Positions 46,890 to 56,288 of a stretch of DNA of 64,000 nucleotides are shown one piece after another. Made by a program: the position numbers and the translations under genes. Source of the stretch: Tanypteryx hageni (taxonomy: Eukaryota > Arthropoda > Insecta > Odonata > Petaluridae); NCBI GenBank assembly GCA_028673005.1, contig CM054114.1, positions 12,059,108-12,123,107 of the forward strand, written 5' to 3'. Below the pieces are notes generated by a model. That model made no database searches. It saw only the letters and a list, made by a program, of their open reading frames with translations, and was not told the DNA's origin. Within the stretch, counting starts at the first letter, position 1; each line of letters starts with the position of its first letter.

Positions 46890-47870
46890 CCCTTCCGCCT
46901 CTCTTTCCTTCCACCCCATCCTCCTCTCTATTGCTCTCCCTTCCTCCCAACCCATCGCTCTTCCACTTCTTGCTCTGCCTCTTTCCTCCCACCTTTTTAC
47001 TTTCTCATATACGACTGTCTATCAGTCTGTCTGTTCGCTGTTATAGAGCCCATAGCCGGGCATAAAATCGAATGATAACTCGTATTTGTGCAATATAACG
47101 TCTTTTGCAGACCCGTTTTTCATAAAAATTATATCCCACAATAATAAAGGGTAGTTTATTCTTGGCAAGTTTTAGAAAAATTTGATTCACTCAAACATGG
47201 CTTCAGAGAATTTGATTAAAATCAATTCAATTGTAGAGTCTGCTGTCACAAATAATACTACTCAAGCAATATAACTCTTAATGGCGTCCAGTGGCATTGC
47301 AATGTACGCTAAGCTACCTTACCTAAGCCCTATGACGTCTCGCCTCCGCCGTGATCCACTCAAAATCTTACTACAGCCTAAACGGTTACACTAAATCGAA
47401 CGATATATCATATTTATGGTTAATATCATTCATAATAGACATTCTGAAGAGATGAACGATATTGTGCAACAACTAAGGGTATTTTATTCTAGGATATTTT
47501 GAAACAAAATTATATTTACTCAAAAGTGACTTTAAGGATTTTGATTAAAATCCATCCAATCGTACATGATTGATGTCACAACTAATACTAACTAAGCCAT
47601 ATATCCCAAAAAATTACTAAATATCGACCAGTGGCATTAAAATACACGCTAAATCACGGTTAACTTTGATTTGTAAGCGTTTTTCTTTTGTAAGCGTACA
47701 CAGTCGACCAAACGTATATACGTATACGCATGTGAGAAAGTTTGTGCAATTTATATTGCGCCGTTTATTTTAATTCTATCCATGCCTTCCCACCTATTTA
47801 CCTTATAGCCTATCCCCCTCCCTCCCTATCTCCCTCTTCTCATCCCCTCTCTCTTTCTCTACCTCTATAT
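46890..47870. repeat. Repeat region with two ~342-bp units between pyrimidine tracts
   Basis: GTCCAGTGGCATTGCAATG (about 47285) and GACCAGTGGCATTAAAATA (about 47627) mark two diverged copies 342 bases apart. They share GATTAAAATC and TTTATTCT phrases. CT-rich stretches lie on both sides (46890-46990 and 47790-47870). Confidence 0.55.
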
Positions 47871-48199
47871 AGTCGTTTATATAAGCAAAAGAATCCATAC
47901 TAAATGCCAGTCCCATTAGGATTACGCAGTTTTGAGAAATATCCAGCAATTAGTGTTTCCACGACGGCCAACGAAATTGTCTAAATGTATATGCTATAGC
48001 TTAAATAATACAGCGCTAGCACTATTCAAATTGTCTTGGAACCTTTGTACTACACACCTTACAGGCGCAATGCGCTCACAGAAACTAAACGCAACCTGTC
48101 ACCGTACAATATTCTCACAACTATGTTCAGTGGAAGTCAAGCCCAACTGTGGAATTGGCATGACCTCCAAGAGAAGCAGAAGTACTGCACAGGAAAGCT
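47871..48199. other. No gene recognised
   Basis: Short frames without motifs beside the Tigger remnant; may be its 3' non-coding end. Confidence 0.35.
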
Positions 48200-49210
48200 T
48201 CCATTAATTTCAGGCGGAATAGCCTCTCGCAAGAAGTTGATCTATTTCAGGTTCCTGTAACTCTTTTCTTTGCCAGTCCATAAGCTCTTGAATACCTCCC
48301 TCTTCCAGTTTGTCAAACCTAGTATCTTTTTCCATGTGTGCTACATCATCGTCTCGTTTTTCAAATCCTTGTGATAACACATCCTGCACAGAGCCTTCCA
48401 AACACCATTCACAGTCTTGGTAATTGTCTAGTCCCTTGAAGCCCAAATGTTCTCCAAGGCATGGTGTATGTTGAAGATCTTCCAAAATGCATGCACTGAT
48501 GGTTTGTCTGATTCGTAAATATCTTCAAGTGACTGTGTCAATGTTCGGTGTAAATAAAATCTTAAAAAATTAGCAATCTTGTCTGGGTCTAGGGCTGTGA
48601 TGGGCAACATTTTCTACGTGACGGGCCGCATTGGTGGTAGTAAATTCCTCGGTGGGCCGCATTGCAAGTTGTCAATTCTTTGGCGGGCCAGATTATACTT
48701 TAAATCTGACAACTAGAGATCCTGAGGTATCATATCAGTGAAAATCAAATTTAAATTAGGTTTATAGAATTAATACTTCAATATCAAGAGCTTTATTGTC
48801 GTAATTTGAATATATATTATATGAAATTGTGTTAAATCTCTTCTTAATCATAGAATCTCGGGCCGTATAAAACGCTCTAGAGTGCCGTATGTCGTTCGCC
48901 ACTGATCTAGCGGTTGTAAAATTGAGGTCATCTTTGGTGGGAAATTACAACTTGAATATTTGGATGCAAATCACACAGATGAGATGGATGGTCAGTTGCA
49001 TTATCAATAATCAGTAAGGCTTCAAATGCTAGGTTCTGTGGCCGACAATACTGTTCAACTTCACGGCTAAAATTATTCACTAACCAGTCATTGTAATGTA
49101 ATGACTTTTTATTAGAGCACCTGTGAACAGGCAACGAATGCAGGATTAAGCTTTTCAGCCGGGCTAGGGTTTTGCGAATAGTAAACTAATAAGAATTTAA
49201 ATTTAAAGTC
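48200..49210 (-). pseudogene. Tigger/pogo transposase remnant, split by a hAT MITE
   Basis: Three - strand frames give DDE_1 (Tigger) transposase parts in order. First is LPVHRCSNKKSLHYNDWLV to FEALLIIDNATDHP and LHPNIQVV (48928-49134), where DN is the second catalytic position region. After the MITE (48595-48904) comes FLRFYLHRTLTQ to VHAFWKIFNIHHALENI (48428-48610), then an acidic C-terminus ending QEPEIDQLL (48210-48485). The N-terminal DNA-binding part is absent. Frameshifts make it non-functional. Confidence 0.82.
48595..48904. mobile_element. hAT MITE in the Tigger pseudogene
   Basis: 310 bp starting CTGTGATGGGCAAC and ending GTTCGCCACTG. The flanking 8-mers GTCTAGGG (48587-48594) and ATCTAGCG (48905-48912) match at 6 of 8. 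It has the GGGCCGCATTG-type subterminal repeats of the MITE family seen at 555 and 30.6 kb. Confidence 0.7.
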
Positions 49211-49394
49211 TCTGACGGCGTTGTCACATAACGTCAAAATTAAGCGGTCTTCCACTGCCCTTAATACTGGAGCTTACTTTTCTTCGAGATTTATAATAGT
49301 TTAATAGCGATTATATGTCGAGATAATAAGTGAAAACCTAAAATGTGTGCGGATAAGGATTATTGATGAATAATTTCACATTTACTTCAATTGA

Positions 49395-49580
49395 TCGGGG
49401 GGTGCCGATGGTGCAGTGGCTGCTGCTCGCCTACTGCTTGAAAAGGCAGCCCCTTGGTGCTATTCGTTAAGAGTAGGTTAATGCCGGCACCGGGCTTCCC
49501 TACTCCCTTCTGTATGTGTGTCCAGTTGATGACAGTGCAAAAGGACCATAGCGGTCGACGCACTTTAAAAAAATCAATTA
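49395..49580 (+). repeat. tRNA-derived SINE candidate
   Basis: GATGGTGCAGTGGCTGCTGC resembles a pol III A box (TGGTGCAGTGG). It is followed by a CTACTGC...GCAG arm and a degenerate B box near ATTCGTTAAG. The short phrase TCAATT flanks it at both sides. Called from shape only. Confidence 0.35.
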
Positions 49581-49824
49581 CAATTACATCCAATTTATCG
49601 AATCATTGTTTTAATGCGCGATGGCTTAAAAATAAGGGGCTGCTTACAAATATAGAAATATAAAATGTATGTTTTCCTGAGAATCATGAGACGATTTGGA
49701 TGTAGCTCCTACCAGATAAATTCTGTCAACCAAAAGCTAACCCAGTAAATATGTGTAAGTAATTTTTTTCGGCGAATTTACCTACATATTTTTATTTCTC
49801 CATATTTTGTTCAATTACTGCTCA

Positions 49825-50135
49825 AAAATATTTTAATCAAGTTTTTAATGCACAAAAGGCAAAAATAAATAAATATGGGGCTCAAAAAATCAGGCCATTC
49901 ATAAATTCTAAATTTGCGACACACAATCTTCTAAATAAATCTTTTAAACGTTGTATGGCTTTGTTAGTATCTTGAAGCGAAATGTATGTCTTAAGTACGC
50001 GCTATTAAGTCATACAATTTTTAAAAGATTCTTCGTTACAAATTTAGAATATATGAATAATTAGGGTGATTATTCGATCCTCATATTTATTTTTTGCCCT
50101 ATAGCGCATTCTAAAAGTTCACTCAAAAAATATTT
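49825..50135. mobile_element. Fold-back (long inverted repeat) element
   Basis: The left arm, with GGCAAAAATAAATAAATATG, TTCTAAATTTG and TAAATCTTTTAAACGTTGTATG, is repeated inverted in the right arm as CATACAATTTTTAAAAGATT, CAAATTTAGAATATATG and CATATTTATTTTTTGCCC. The arms are ~120 bases each and about three quarters identical, meeting near 49985. No transposase. Confidence 0.6.
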
Positions 50136-50394
50136 TATTGGTTTTTATTACTGCGTCGAACGACAAAACACGCAAATTAACGTTGACACCAATCTGTAGC
50201 TGGCACGGAGGGATGCTTTGACGTCATAGGCCGGGTGCAGCGCCGCGACGGTTCCCAGATGGGGCAGCGAAGGGATTAGCGTCGACGAATCTCGGCGAAG
50301 GCCACGAGGAGGCGCTATCAACGGACGGACAACCGCCAATCGATTGACAAAGTAAACAGTAAGCAGGATGGAGGCAATCTAGCCTGTTAAAAGG

Positions 50395-50681
50395 CGGAAT
50401 CCGTTCTCTCTCTCTCCCGTGCGTCTTGCCCGATTGCCCAGTCCGCACTCTGCGTCACGCGTTTTTGTATGCGGGAACTACGTCACGGCGTCGTCTCGGG
50501 AAAAGCATAAATGGGGCCTTCCCAGAAGCGAACCCGGCATTGTTTCTCCAGGGGGCGGCCGAAGAGTGATCTCCAGGGGACCATTAAACACGGGAAGGCA
50601 GTTAAAAGCGTCGCTGGTCGTGCGATTCCATGAAGTAGGCTGGGAGGGCTGTGCAGCGCGGTGGGGGAAGAGGTGGGGGCG
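50395..50681 (+). promoter_or_regulatory. Probable 5' flank / 5' UTR of the decarboxylase gene
   Basis: A GC-richer stretch directly upstream of the start codon. It holds a CRE-like half-site TACGTCAC (50479-50486) and a TATA-like GCATAAAT (50505-50512) about 175 bases before the ATG. CRE-type control would fit a hormonally regulated tanning enzyme, but this is inference from two short matches. The transcription start is not visible in the sequence. Confidence 0.25.
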
Positions 50682-51016
50682 ATGGCGGAACAGGGGGCGC
50701 ACGTCGCCGAGAGCGGGGGCTGGTACGAGACCCAGCCTTCGGAGGCCAGGCACCGAGGGTTCCTCGAGAGGGTGGCGGACCTGCTGCTCAGGGAGGCCGT
50801 GTTCGAAGGCACCAGGCCACCGGACGATTCCGGGGGAGGATGTCCAGTGCTCAGATGGAGCGATCCCGAAGACCTCATGTCCGCTCTGGCCGAGCACAGG
50901 CCCTCGGAGGACGGCAGACCCGCGACGGAGGGGGAGCTGCTGTCTCTGGTGCGCTTCGTGGTCAAACACAGCGTGAAGACGGGTCATCCGCACTTCTTCA
51001 ACCAGCTGTTCTCGAG
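50682..51016 (+). CDS. CSAD/black: Coding exon 1 of a group II PLP decarboxylase (CSAD / aspartate 1-decarboxylase type)
   Basis: First coding exon of a pyridoxal-phosphate decarboxylase of the glutamate/cysteine-sulfinate family. In insects the closest group makes beta-alanine from aspartate for cuticle tanning; in animals generally the group serves taurine or beta-alanine synthesis. The first in-frame ATG after a TGA at 50631 is at 50682, in a good context (G at +4), and gives 111 codons plus two bases. The exon ends with the family signature HPHFFNQLFS, just before the conserved DPYGLAG block of exon 2. The donor is CTCGAG|GTGACC at 51016/51017. The N-terminal ~90 residues are family-variable and GC-rich compared with the surrounding AT-rich DNA. 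Whether the substrate is aspartate or cysteine sulfinate cannot be told from this half of the protein. Confidence 0.85.
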
Positions 51017-52849
51017 GTGACCGCAAGAGAGACAATGCCGCGCATTTTGACCCATTTCGTGACTCGTGGGACGTGTTATCAGAGGTTTAAACGGACCGTC
51101 TCGCGGCGGCATTATTTTCCTCATCTAAGTCTTATCTCGATGGAACTGAGAATGTTAGCCTTCTGCTTGTAAGACTTTCTGTATCTGACGTCGATTCTTT
51201 GGAAAATAATGGTTAGGTTTTTACTTTGTGTATGCAGAGCTAGAATTAGTGAAATTAGCTATTGTGTGATTATATCGGTAGAGGAACGATTACCATCTAA
51301 TGTAATTTGGCGGGTGGCGTGGCCGAAGTGGGAAATAACATTTAGAGGGTAGAGCGGAAGAGGAGGTCGTATACAATTCGCCGCGTTCCAGAGTAATAAG
51401 TATATAAATCTTTCCATTTCCTGGAGACGATGGAGATAACCTCGATGGTTAAGTATTTTAACTAGTAAGGGGAAATTATGATCACGTTGTTACTCTCACA
51501 GGCCGTATTTTTTTCTATTATCTATTCACTAACCAGATCTACAATTGGACTTTTCGCGTTTAATTATCTTCCCTGAGGGCTAAGAAATAATAAAAATAAA
51601 AACTTAATATTCACTCTATTTCTTCGTAAAATGTTAACTATCGGAGAGCAAAGTTGGAAAGCCAACACAATAGCCGCTCGATCTAATTTTCCTTTTAAAG
51701 GCCACAGTATGCTCCGGAAAATTCTAATGGCTAAAGAGTTTGTGCCTTCTTCGACTGTTTCAACACGTTTGAATGCATCCCAAATAATTCTTCCATTTTA
51801 AGTAAAATTTTTTAGGAGTCGTATTATTTGTCCCGATCGAGATATTTTTGCCACCCGGACAACAACATTCAGATGTTTTTATTAAGATATGTTCGTGTAA
51901 ATATAAATTCATTTTCGGCTTGGCAACGGCCAGCAGTTGTCTACTTGCAAGCATTGTATAGATAGCTTGTCAGAAAAGCGCCCTTTAGATTAAGGCGCCC
52001 CTGGAATTCGCCGGACTAGCCGGGCTTTCCCGATCATCCAATCGGCAAAGCACCGCAGGCATTTTGACGTCCTGCGAGTAAGCCGACCGGCCCGAGTTAC
52101 TCTCGGAGGAATCTCTAATTTGCGTCCTTAATTTTGGTATGGCGTTTGAAGCAAAAAAAGGCATCCTGAGGGATAGCTTTATTCGCATATAGTTACAGAG
52201 ACAATAATTATGGTGAACTTCCGAAGTCTCTGTACCATTTTCCATCGTATTTTTCAGTGAAACGTCTTCTTTATTCCTTGTTCCTTTTTATATCAGTAAA
52301 TATTTTTTTAATTGGTGACAAATCAATTTTTGTTTTGAATTCCTCTCATTTTAGGCTTCGATCTGTCCGTCCGTCTGTCCGCCAGTCCGTCCGCATAGTC
52401 GTTCTCGGCATCAACCGAACGGATTTTCATGAAACTTAATATCACATAAATTAATCAAATAAGCCAATCAGGGATACAACTTTACTGGTGACAAAAATTA
52501 ACTTTCCGTTATATCTCGTCAAATATTGGTAAATACTTTACAAATAAAACTTATAGAACTAGTCGAGTATTTCCTTTATCATAGGCGTAGCCGTTTTCAA
52601 TAAATTAAACAAGAAAGTCGTAACTCGAGTTGAACTTAGAAATTTTCATGCATGGATACTTCATCATTTTTGCTAACATAAATAAATAATTTCAAGTTAT
52701 CTAATCATTTCTTTCAAATACTTGATTGCACGTAACGGGTCCATTTGTGATACTTTCCTAACTCGTTTAAGATTCTTGTTGATTAGCGACGGCGTATAGG
52801 AAAAACTAATTCATGTAGTCTTAAAAAAATCATCGAATCATTTCCGCAG
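51017..52849 (+). other. Intron 1 of the decarboxylase gene
   Basis: 1833 bases between a GT donor and a CAG acceptor. It is AT-rich and contains no open frame of note. Around 52365-52440 there is a degenerate repeat of CCGTCCGTCTGTCCG type followed by GGATTTTCATGAAACTT, a phrase similar to the repeats at 6240 and 24860, so a repeat remnant is likely there. Confidence 0.75.
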
Positions 52850-53093
52850 CCTCGACCCTTACGGCTTGGCAGGACAATGGATCACGGACGCCTTGAACCC
52901 AAGCGTCTACACGTACGAAGTGGCTCCAGTTTTCACGCTCATGGAGATGGACGTACTGCTGACAATGCGCAAACTGGTTTTCGGCGACACGCGTGCGGCT
53001 TCAGCCGGAGACGGAATCTTCTGTCCCGGAGGATCGTTCGCCAACGGATGCGCCATTAATCTTGCCAGGTTCAAGTTTGCTCCGGAAGTCAAG
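52850..53093 (+). CDS. CSAD/black: Coding exon 2 of the same decarboxylase
   Basis: Acceptor TTTCCGCAG|C at 52849/52850. The first base completes the AG|C serine codon begun in exon 1. The exon encodes 81 further codons with DPYGLAGQW, TYEVAPVFTLME and GDGIFCPGGSFANG. The last block is the conserved glycine/serine/asparagine segment that contacts the PLP phosphate in this family. It ends in phase 0 at GTCAAG|GTGAGT. Strong similarity to arthropod aspartate 1-decarboxylase/CSAD is recognised by eye, not from a search. The reading frame is intact and there is no sign of decay. Confidence 0.9.
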
Positions 53094-53659
53094 GTGAGTA
53101 CGGGCGTTAAGTGTTTTGCAATCACCCGCCGGGATAATGTGAAAGCGATTCCTTAAAAAAATGTCTCGGCGGGATTAATGAAACTAGCAAGCTCTACATT
53201 ATAATTTCCTTCGATAGGAGTTGCCTGAGAGCGATTGGCTAAGGAAATTCGGAATTTAAATTGGCGCGAAAATTTTTCATCTCAGCGAATTTTCTTTAGT
53301 TACCTTTCCCCTGAATGTCTTATTTTTTACGTGTAATGTTTGTTATATTCCTTTATTCCTATTTTGTATTACAGTATATACATATTAAATTACTTTATAT
53401 GACTTCACATTTATATTAATATCATACCTTACATTCTTTGAAAAATTTTCCTTGCAGATCCATGCAGTATTTAAATTAAAAAATATCTTCTATTCAATAA
53501 AATTTATCTTCTTTTAGGAAATTTGCATTTATTATCTGGAATTTCTGCCGTGTCACAATATCATAAAGGTATTATTGTTTAAATTAAAAGACATTGCTTG
53601 TTTTTCTTCCTAATTACTTAAAATAAACTTGAAAGATTTAGCTTATAAAATCGGGCCGT

Positions 53660-55046
53660 ATTTAAAAATTATATTCGAGAAATCCGTTACGGAAGGTGTA
53701 GTTCTAAAGATTGGAAGATGGCACACGTTACGCCCATCCATAAGGGCGGCGACAAAGAGAGCCCCGAAAATTATAGGCCAATTTCCCTAACTTCATTATC
53801 ATGCAAGATACTGTAATTCCCTATTTAGATATTCACTCATTGCTTAGCGGTTGCCAGCACGGATTCCGGAGTGGTAGACCATGCGAAACGCAGCTCGGCT
53901 TGTTCGTGGATGATTTGTTGCGATGCGGAGAGAAAAATACTCAGGTCGATGCCATATTCATTGACTTCAGAAAAACGTTTGATAAAGTATCTCATAAGAA
54001 ATTAATTGCGAAGTTAGGACAATATGGTATCAATCCGAAAGTTGTCAGCTGGGTGAGAGATTTCCTCTCGAATAGAGAACAAATAGTTGTCATCGATGGG
54101 AAATACTCGCCCCCCGTTAAAGTTGCGTCAGGAGTGTATTGGGCCCTCTATTTTTCTTAATCTATGTGAATGATATCTGCTCGGTAGTTCGCAGTAAAAT
54201 TAGACTTTTTGTCGATGATACCGTTCTGTATAAAGAAATAAAACACCAGGAGGACCATCAGTCGCTGCATGAAGACTTAAGAGCCATTTCAACGTGGTGC
54301 AAAGAATGGAAAATTGAAATTAATTACACTAAATGTGCCGCAGTTACGTTCTGGAAAAGTAAGAACATAGAAGTAGGTTTCGAGTATAAAATAGATGGAA
54401 TAAATATTCAAGCAGTCGAGTATGTAAAATATTTAGGAGTAACCATTTGTCGAGATCTTTCGTGGGGCATGCACATTCGTCGAGTTATAGGCGCGGCCAA
54501 CAATAAACTGGCTTTCATAGGTAGAGTAGTACGGAACACTACAGAAAAAGTACGTGAAACATGTTACTTATCACTGGTTAGACCACAACTGGAATACGCC
54601 TCATGCATATGGGATCCATACGAGAAGGGACATATAATTCAATTAGAAAGAGTGCAGCGCAGAGCAGCCAGATTCGTAAAACAAAAGTACGAACATAAGG
54701 AATGCGTCACCTCATTATTGAGGGATTTGAACTGGGTACCACTGGAGGATCGCAGACTAAACTCAAGGTTGCGGCTCTGGAGAAATATAAATCGGAATTT
54801 CTAAAAGACGAGGTTGTAGGAATAATTGAAGCACCAACGTATATAGGTAGAAACGACCGTGACGATAAGATACGTGAGATAGATTGTAGGATGGAGCGTT
54901 ATCTAGGCTAGTTCTTTCCGAGGACAATACGAGATCACAATAGAAAATTTCAACCTGCGATAGACAATCTTTAGGTAGGTTTTGGTTCATTGCACCCCCT
55001 GCCACTCACCAATTAGGTGAATTGCAGGGTAACATGTAGATGTAGA
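53660..55046 (+). mobile_element. 5'-truncated CR1/Jockey-group LINE, reverse transcriptase pseudogene
   Basis: Reads in successive frames as LINE reverse transcriptase: AHVTPIHKGGD and ENYRPISLTS (about 53715-53790), FIDFRKTFDKVSH, the catalytic FVDDT (about 54207), YVKYLG, and RPQLEYASCIWDP with QRRAARFV. A short deletion removes the PQGS part of the usual GVPQGS(V/I)LGPLLF motif near 54130 and shifts the frame. Another frameshift lies near 53808. Near 54804 the frame shifts again into the C-terminus, which is cut by a TAG just before FFPRTIRDHN. The 3' end has a hairpin (54997-55029) and an ATGTAG-type tail. The 5' part (endonuclease, start of RT) is missing. The clade is not resolved. Confidence 0.85.
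54997..55045 (+). other. 3' end hairpin and ATGTAG tail of the intronic LINE
   Basis: CCCTGC and CACC pair with GGTG and GCAGGG around an AATTA loop (54997-55029), followed by ATGTAGATGTAG (55034-55045). This is likely the 3' recognition structure and simple tail of the LINE. The role is inferred by analogy with other LINEs. Confidence 0.5.
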
Positions 55047-55110
55047 AACAACCTCTCTTTTTCAACGTTTCATTCTTCTTTTAATGCGATTCTCTCCGCT
55101 GACCGAACAG

Positions 55111-55330
55111 AGGAGCGGTCTCCACGGAATGCCTCGCATGGTCATTTTGACATCGGAGGACGCACATTACTCCATCTACAAAATGGCTGCCCTTCAGGGA
55201 CTGGGCGAAGAGGGAGTTATTGCCGTGAGAACAGACTCTGAAGGCAGGATGGACGTGACTCACCTCGTGGCTCAGTTAGAGGCAGCCATTGCAACTGGTA
55301 GCGCCCCCTTCATGGTTGCTGCTACGGCAG
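55111..55330 (+). CDS. CSAD/black: Coding exon 3 of the same decarboxylase
   Basis: Acceptor GACCGAACAG|AGG at 55110/55111, phase 0, matching exon 2. The exon encodes 73 codons plus one base and reads GLHGMPRMVILTSEDAHYS, where the histidine is the residue expected to stack on the PLP ring. It ends with FMVAATAG, the start of the conserved (S/A)T(S/A)GTT block. The donor is GGCAG|GTATGT, so the next exon must begin in phase 1 with sequence encoding TTV-like residues and then the GAFDP block. I did not find that exon in 55331-64000. The active-site lysine exon is also absent, so the gene is partial in this window. Confidence 0.9.
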
Positions 55331-56288
55331 GTATGTGCATCCACCTATCACCATTTGGAATGTTTTGGTTCGGAAAGCATTGGCTGTAAACTGTTTTACA
55401 TCATGAAACCGAATAATAAAGTTATTTTATCTAAATGTAAATCTAAGATAGTTCAGTTCAGTGATAAGTGGTGGAATATCATATATCACTGCGTAAAAGT
55501 CGACCTTTAAAGCGGTAAAAATCTTGGAAAAACCCAAGGGTCGACTTGTACACCGAGTACAATAAGCAAATCTTGAATTCTGGGCGAGGAAAAAACTCCA
55601 TTCTTTTACACATGCGATCGTCAAAGTTCAAAATCAAATCAAAATTCAAAGTAAAAATTAAAATTAAAATTAGCTTGCGTATAGTATTCCTGAGTATTTC
55701 GTTGAACGAATAAGGATTCTAAGCTGGAGCCGAATATGAGATGCTTGGAAGACATGTTTTAGCCTATTATCTGTGTTACATCTTCCCACGTCAACACAAC
55801 AAATTTGAAGGATTTCGGATATAGTATAGCTAACGATTCTCAAGCTCTTGCGCTTCACTATTAATGACGTCCTCGGCGCAATAGGGGACAAAAAACTCTT
55901 TAGTAGACCGAGGGAAGAGAAATGCACATATTTAATGATTTTCGATGTTATTATAATGTTACTATAATTTTAAAATTTCCATAAACAAGTTTATTGGTGA
56001 AATGTAACTGATCAAGAACGTAACTAATCCTTACTACATTGTGTTCAATAAGAAAGTTATTTTTGGTATACACCTTTTAGCAAAGTGCGATGATTTCGTG
56101 AAACCCAGTTCTCACGTAAACTGGGGGATACCTCGCGTAAATCGGGTATTATGACGTAAAATATAAATTGCGTTTAACTTACCTCACGCACCTAGATCTC
56201 GCGTAAAACTGGGGGTTCCGGTAGTTGAATACGATTTATCATCTTGGTGAACGCCATATTTAATCGGCTGTTTCATAGTTTATAATTT
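55331..56288 (+). other. Start of intron 3 of the decarboxylase gene
   Basis: Follows the exon 3 donor. AT-rich, with repeated CTCGCGTAAA-type phrases at 56110-56220 (TCACGTAAACTGGGGG, CTCGCGTAAAACTGGGGG). No further decarboxylase exon was seen. Confidence 0.5.

Larger units (their letters stand above)
53094..55110 (+). other. Intron 2 of the decarboxylase gene, holding a LINE
   Basis: 2017 bases. The first ~560 bases are AT-rich with nothing recognised. The remainder is mostly a sense-strand LINE fragment (about 53660-55046). The pyrimidine-rich stretch CTCTCTTTTTCAACG at about 55051-55065 and the region up to 55110 form the exon 3 acceptor. The intron is bounded by phase-compatible splice sites. 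Confidence 0.75.

Noticed and set aside
50661..50681. GTG at 50661 as the decarboxylase start
   Set aside because: Nuclear eukaryotic genes rarely start at GTG, and a good-context ATG in the same frame lies 21 bases downstream.
50419..51172. Several overlapping 120-185-codon frames around decarboxylase exon 1
   Set aside because: Only the frame with the HPHFFNQLFS motif and phase-compatible splice sites is real; the others are shadows in GC-rich sequence.
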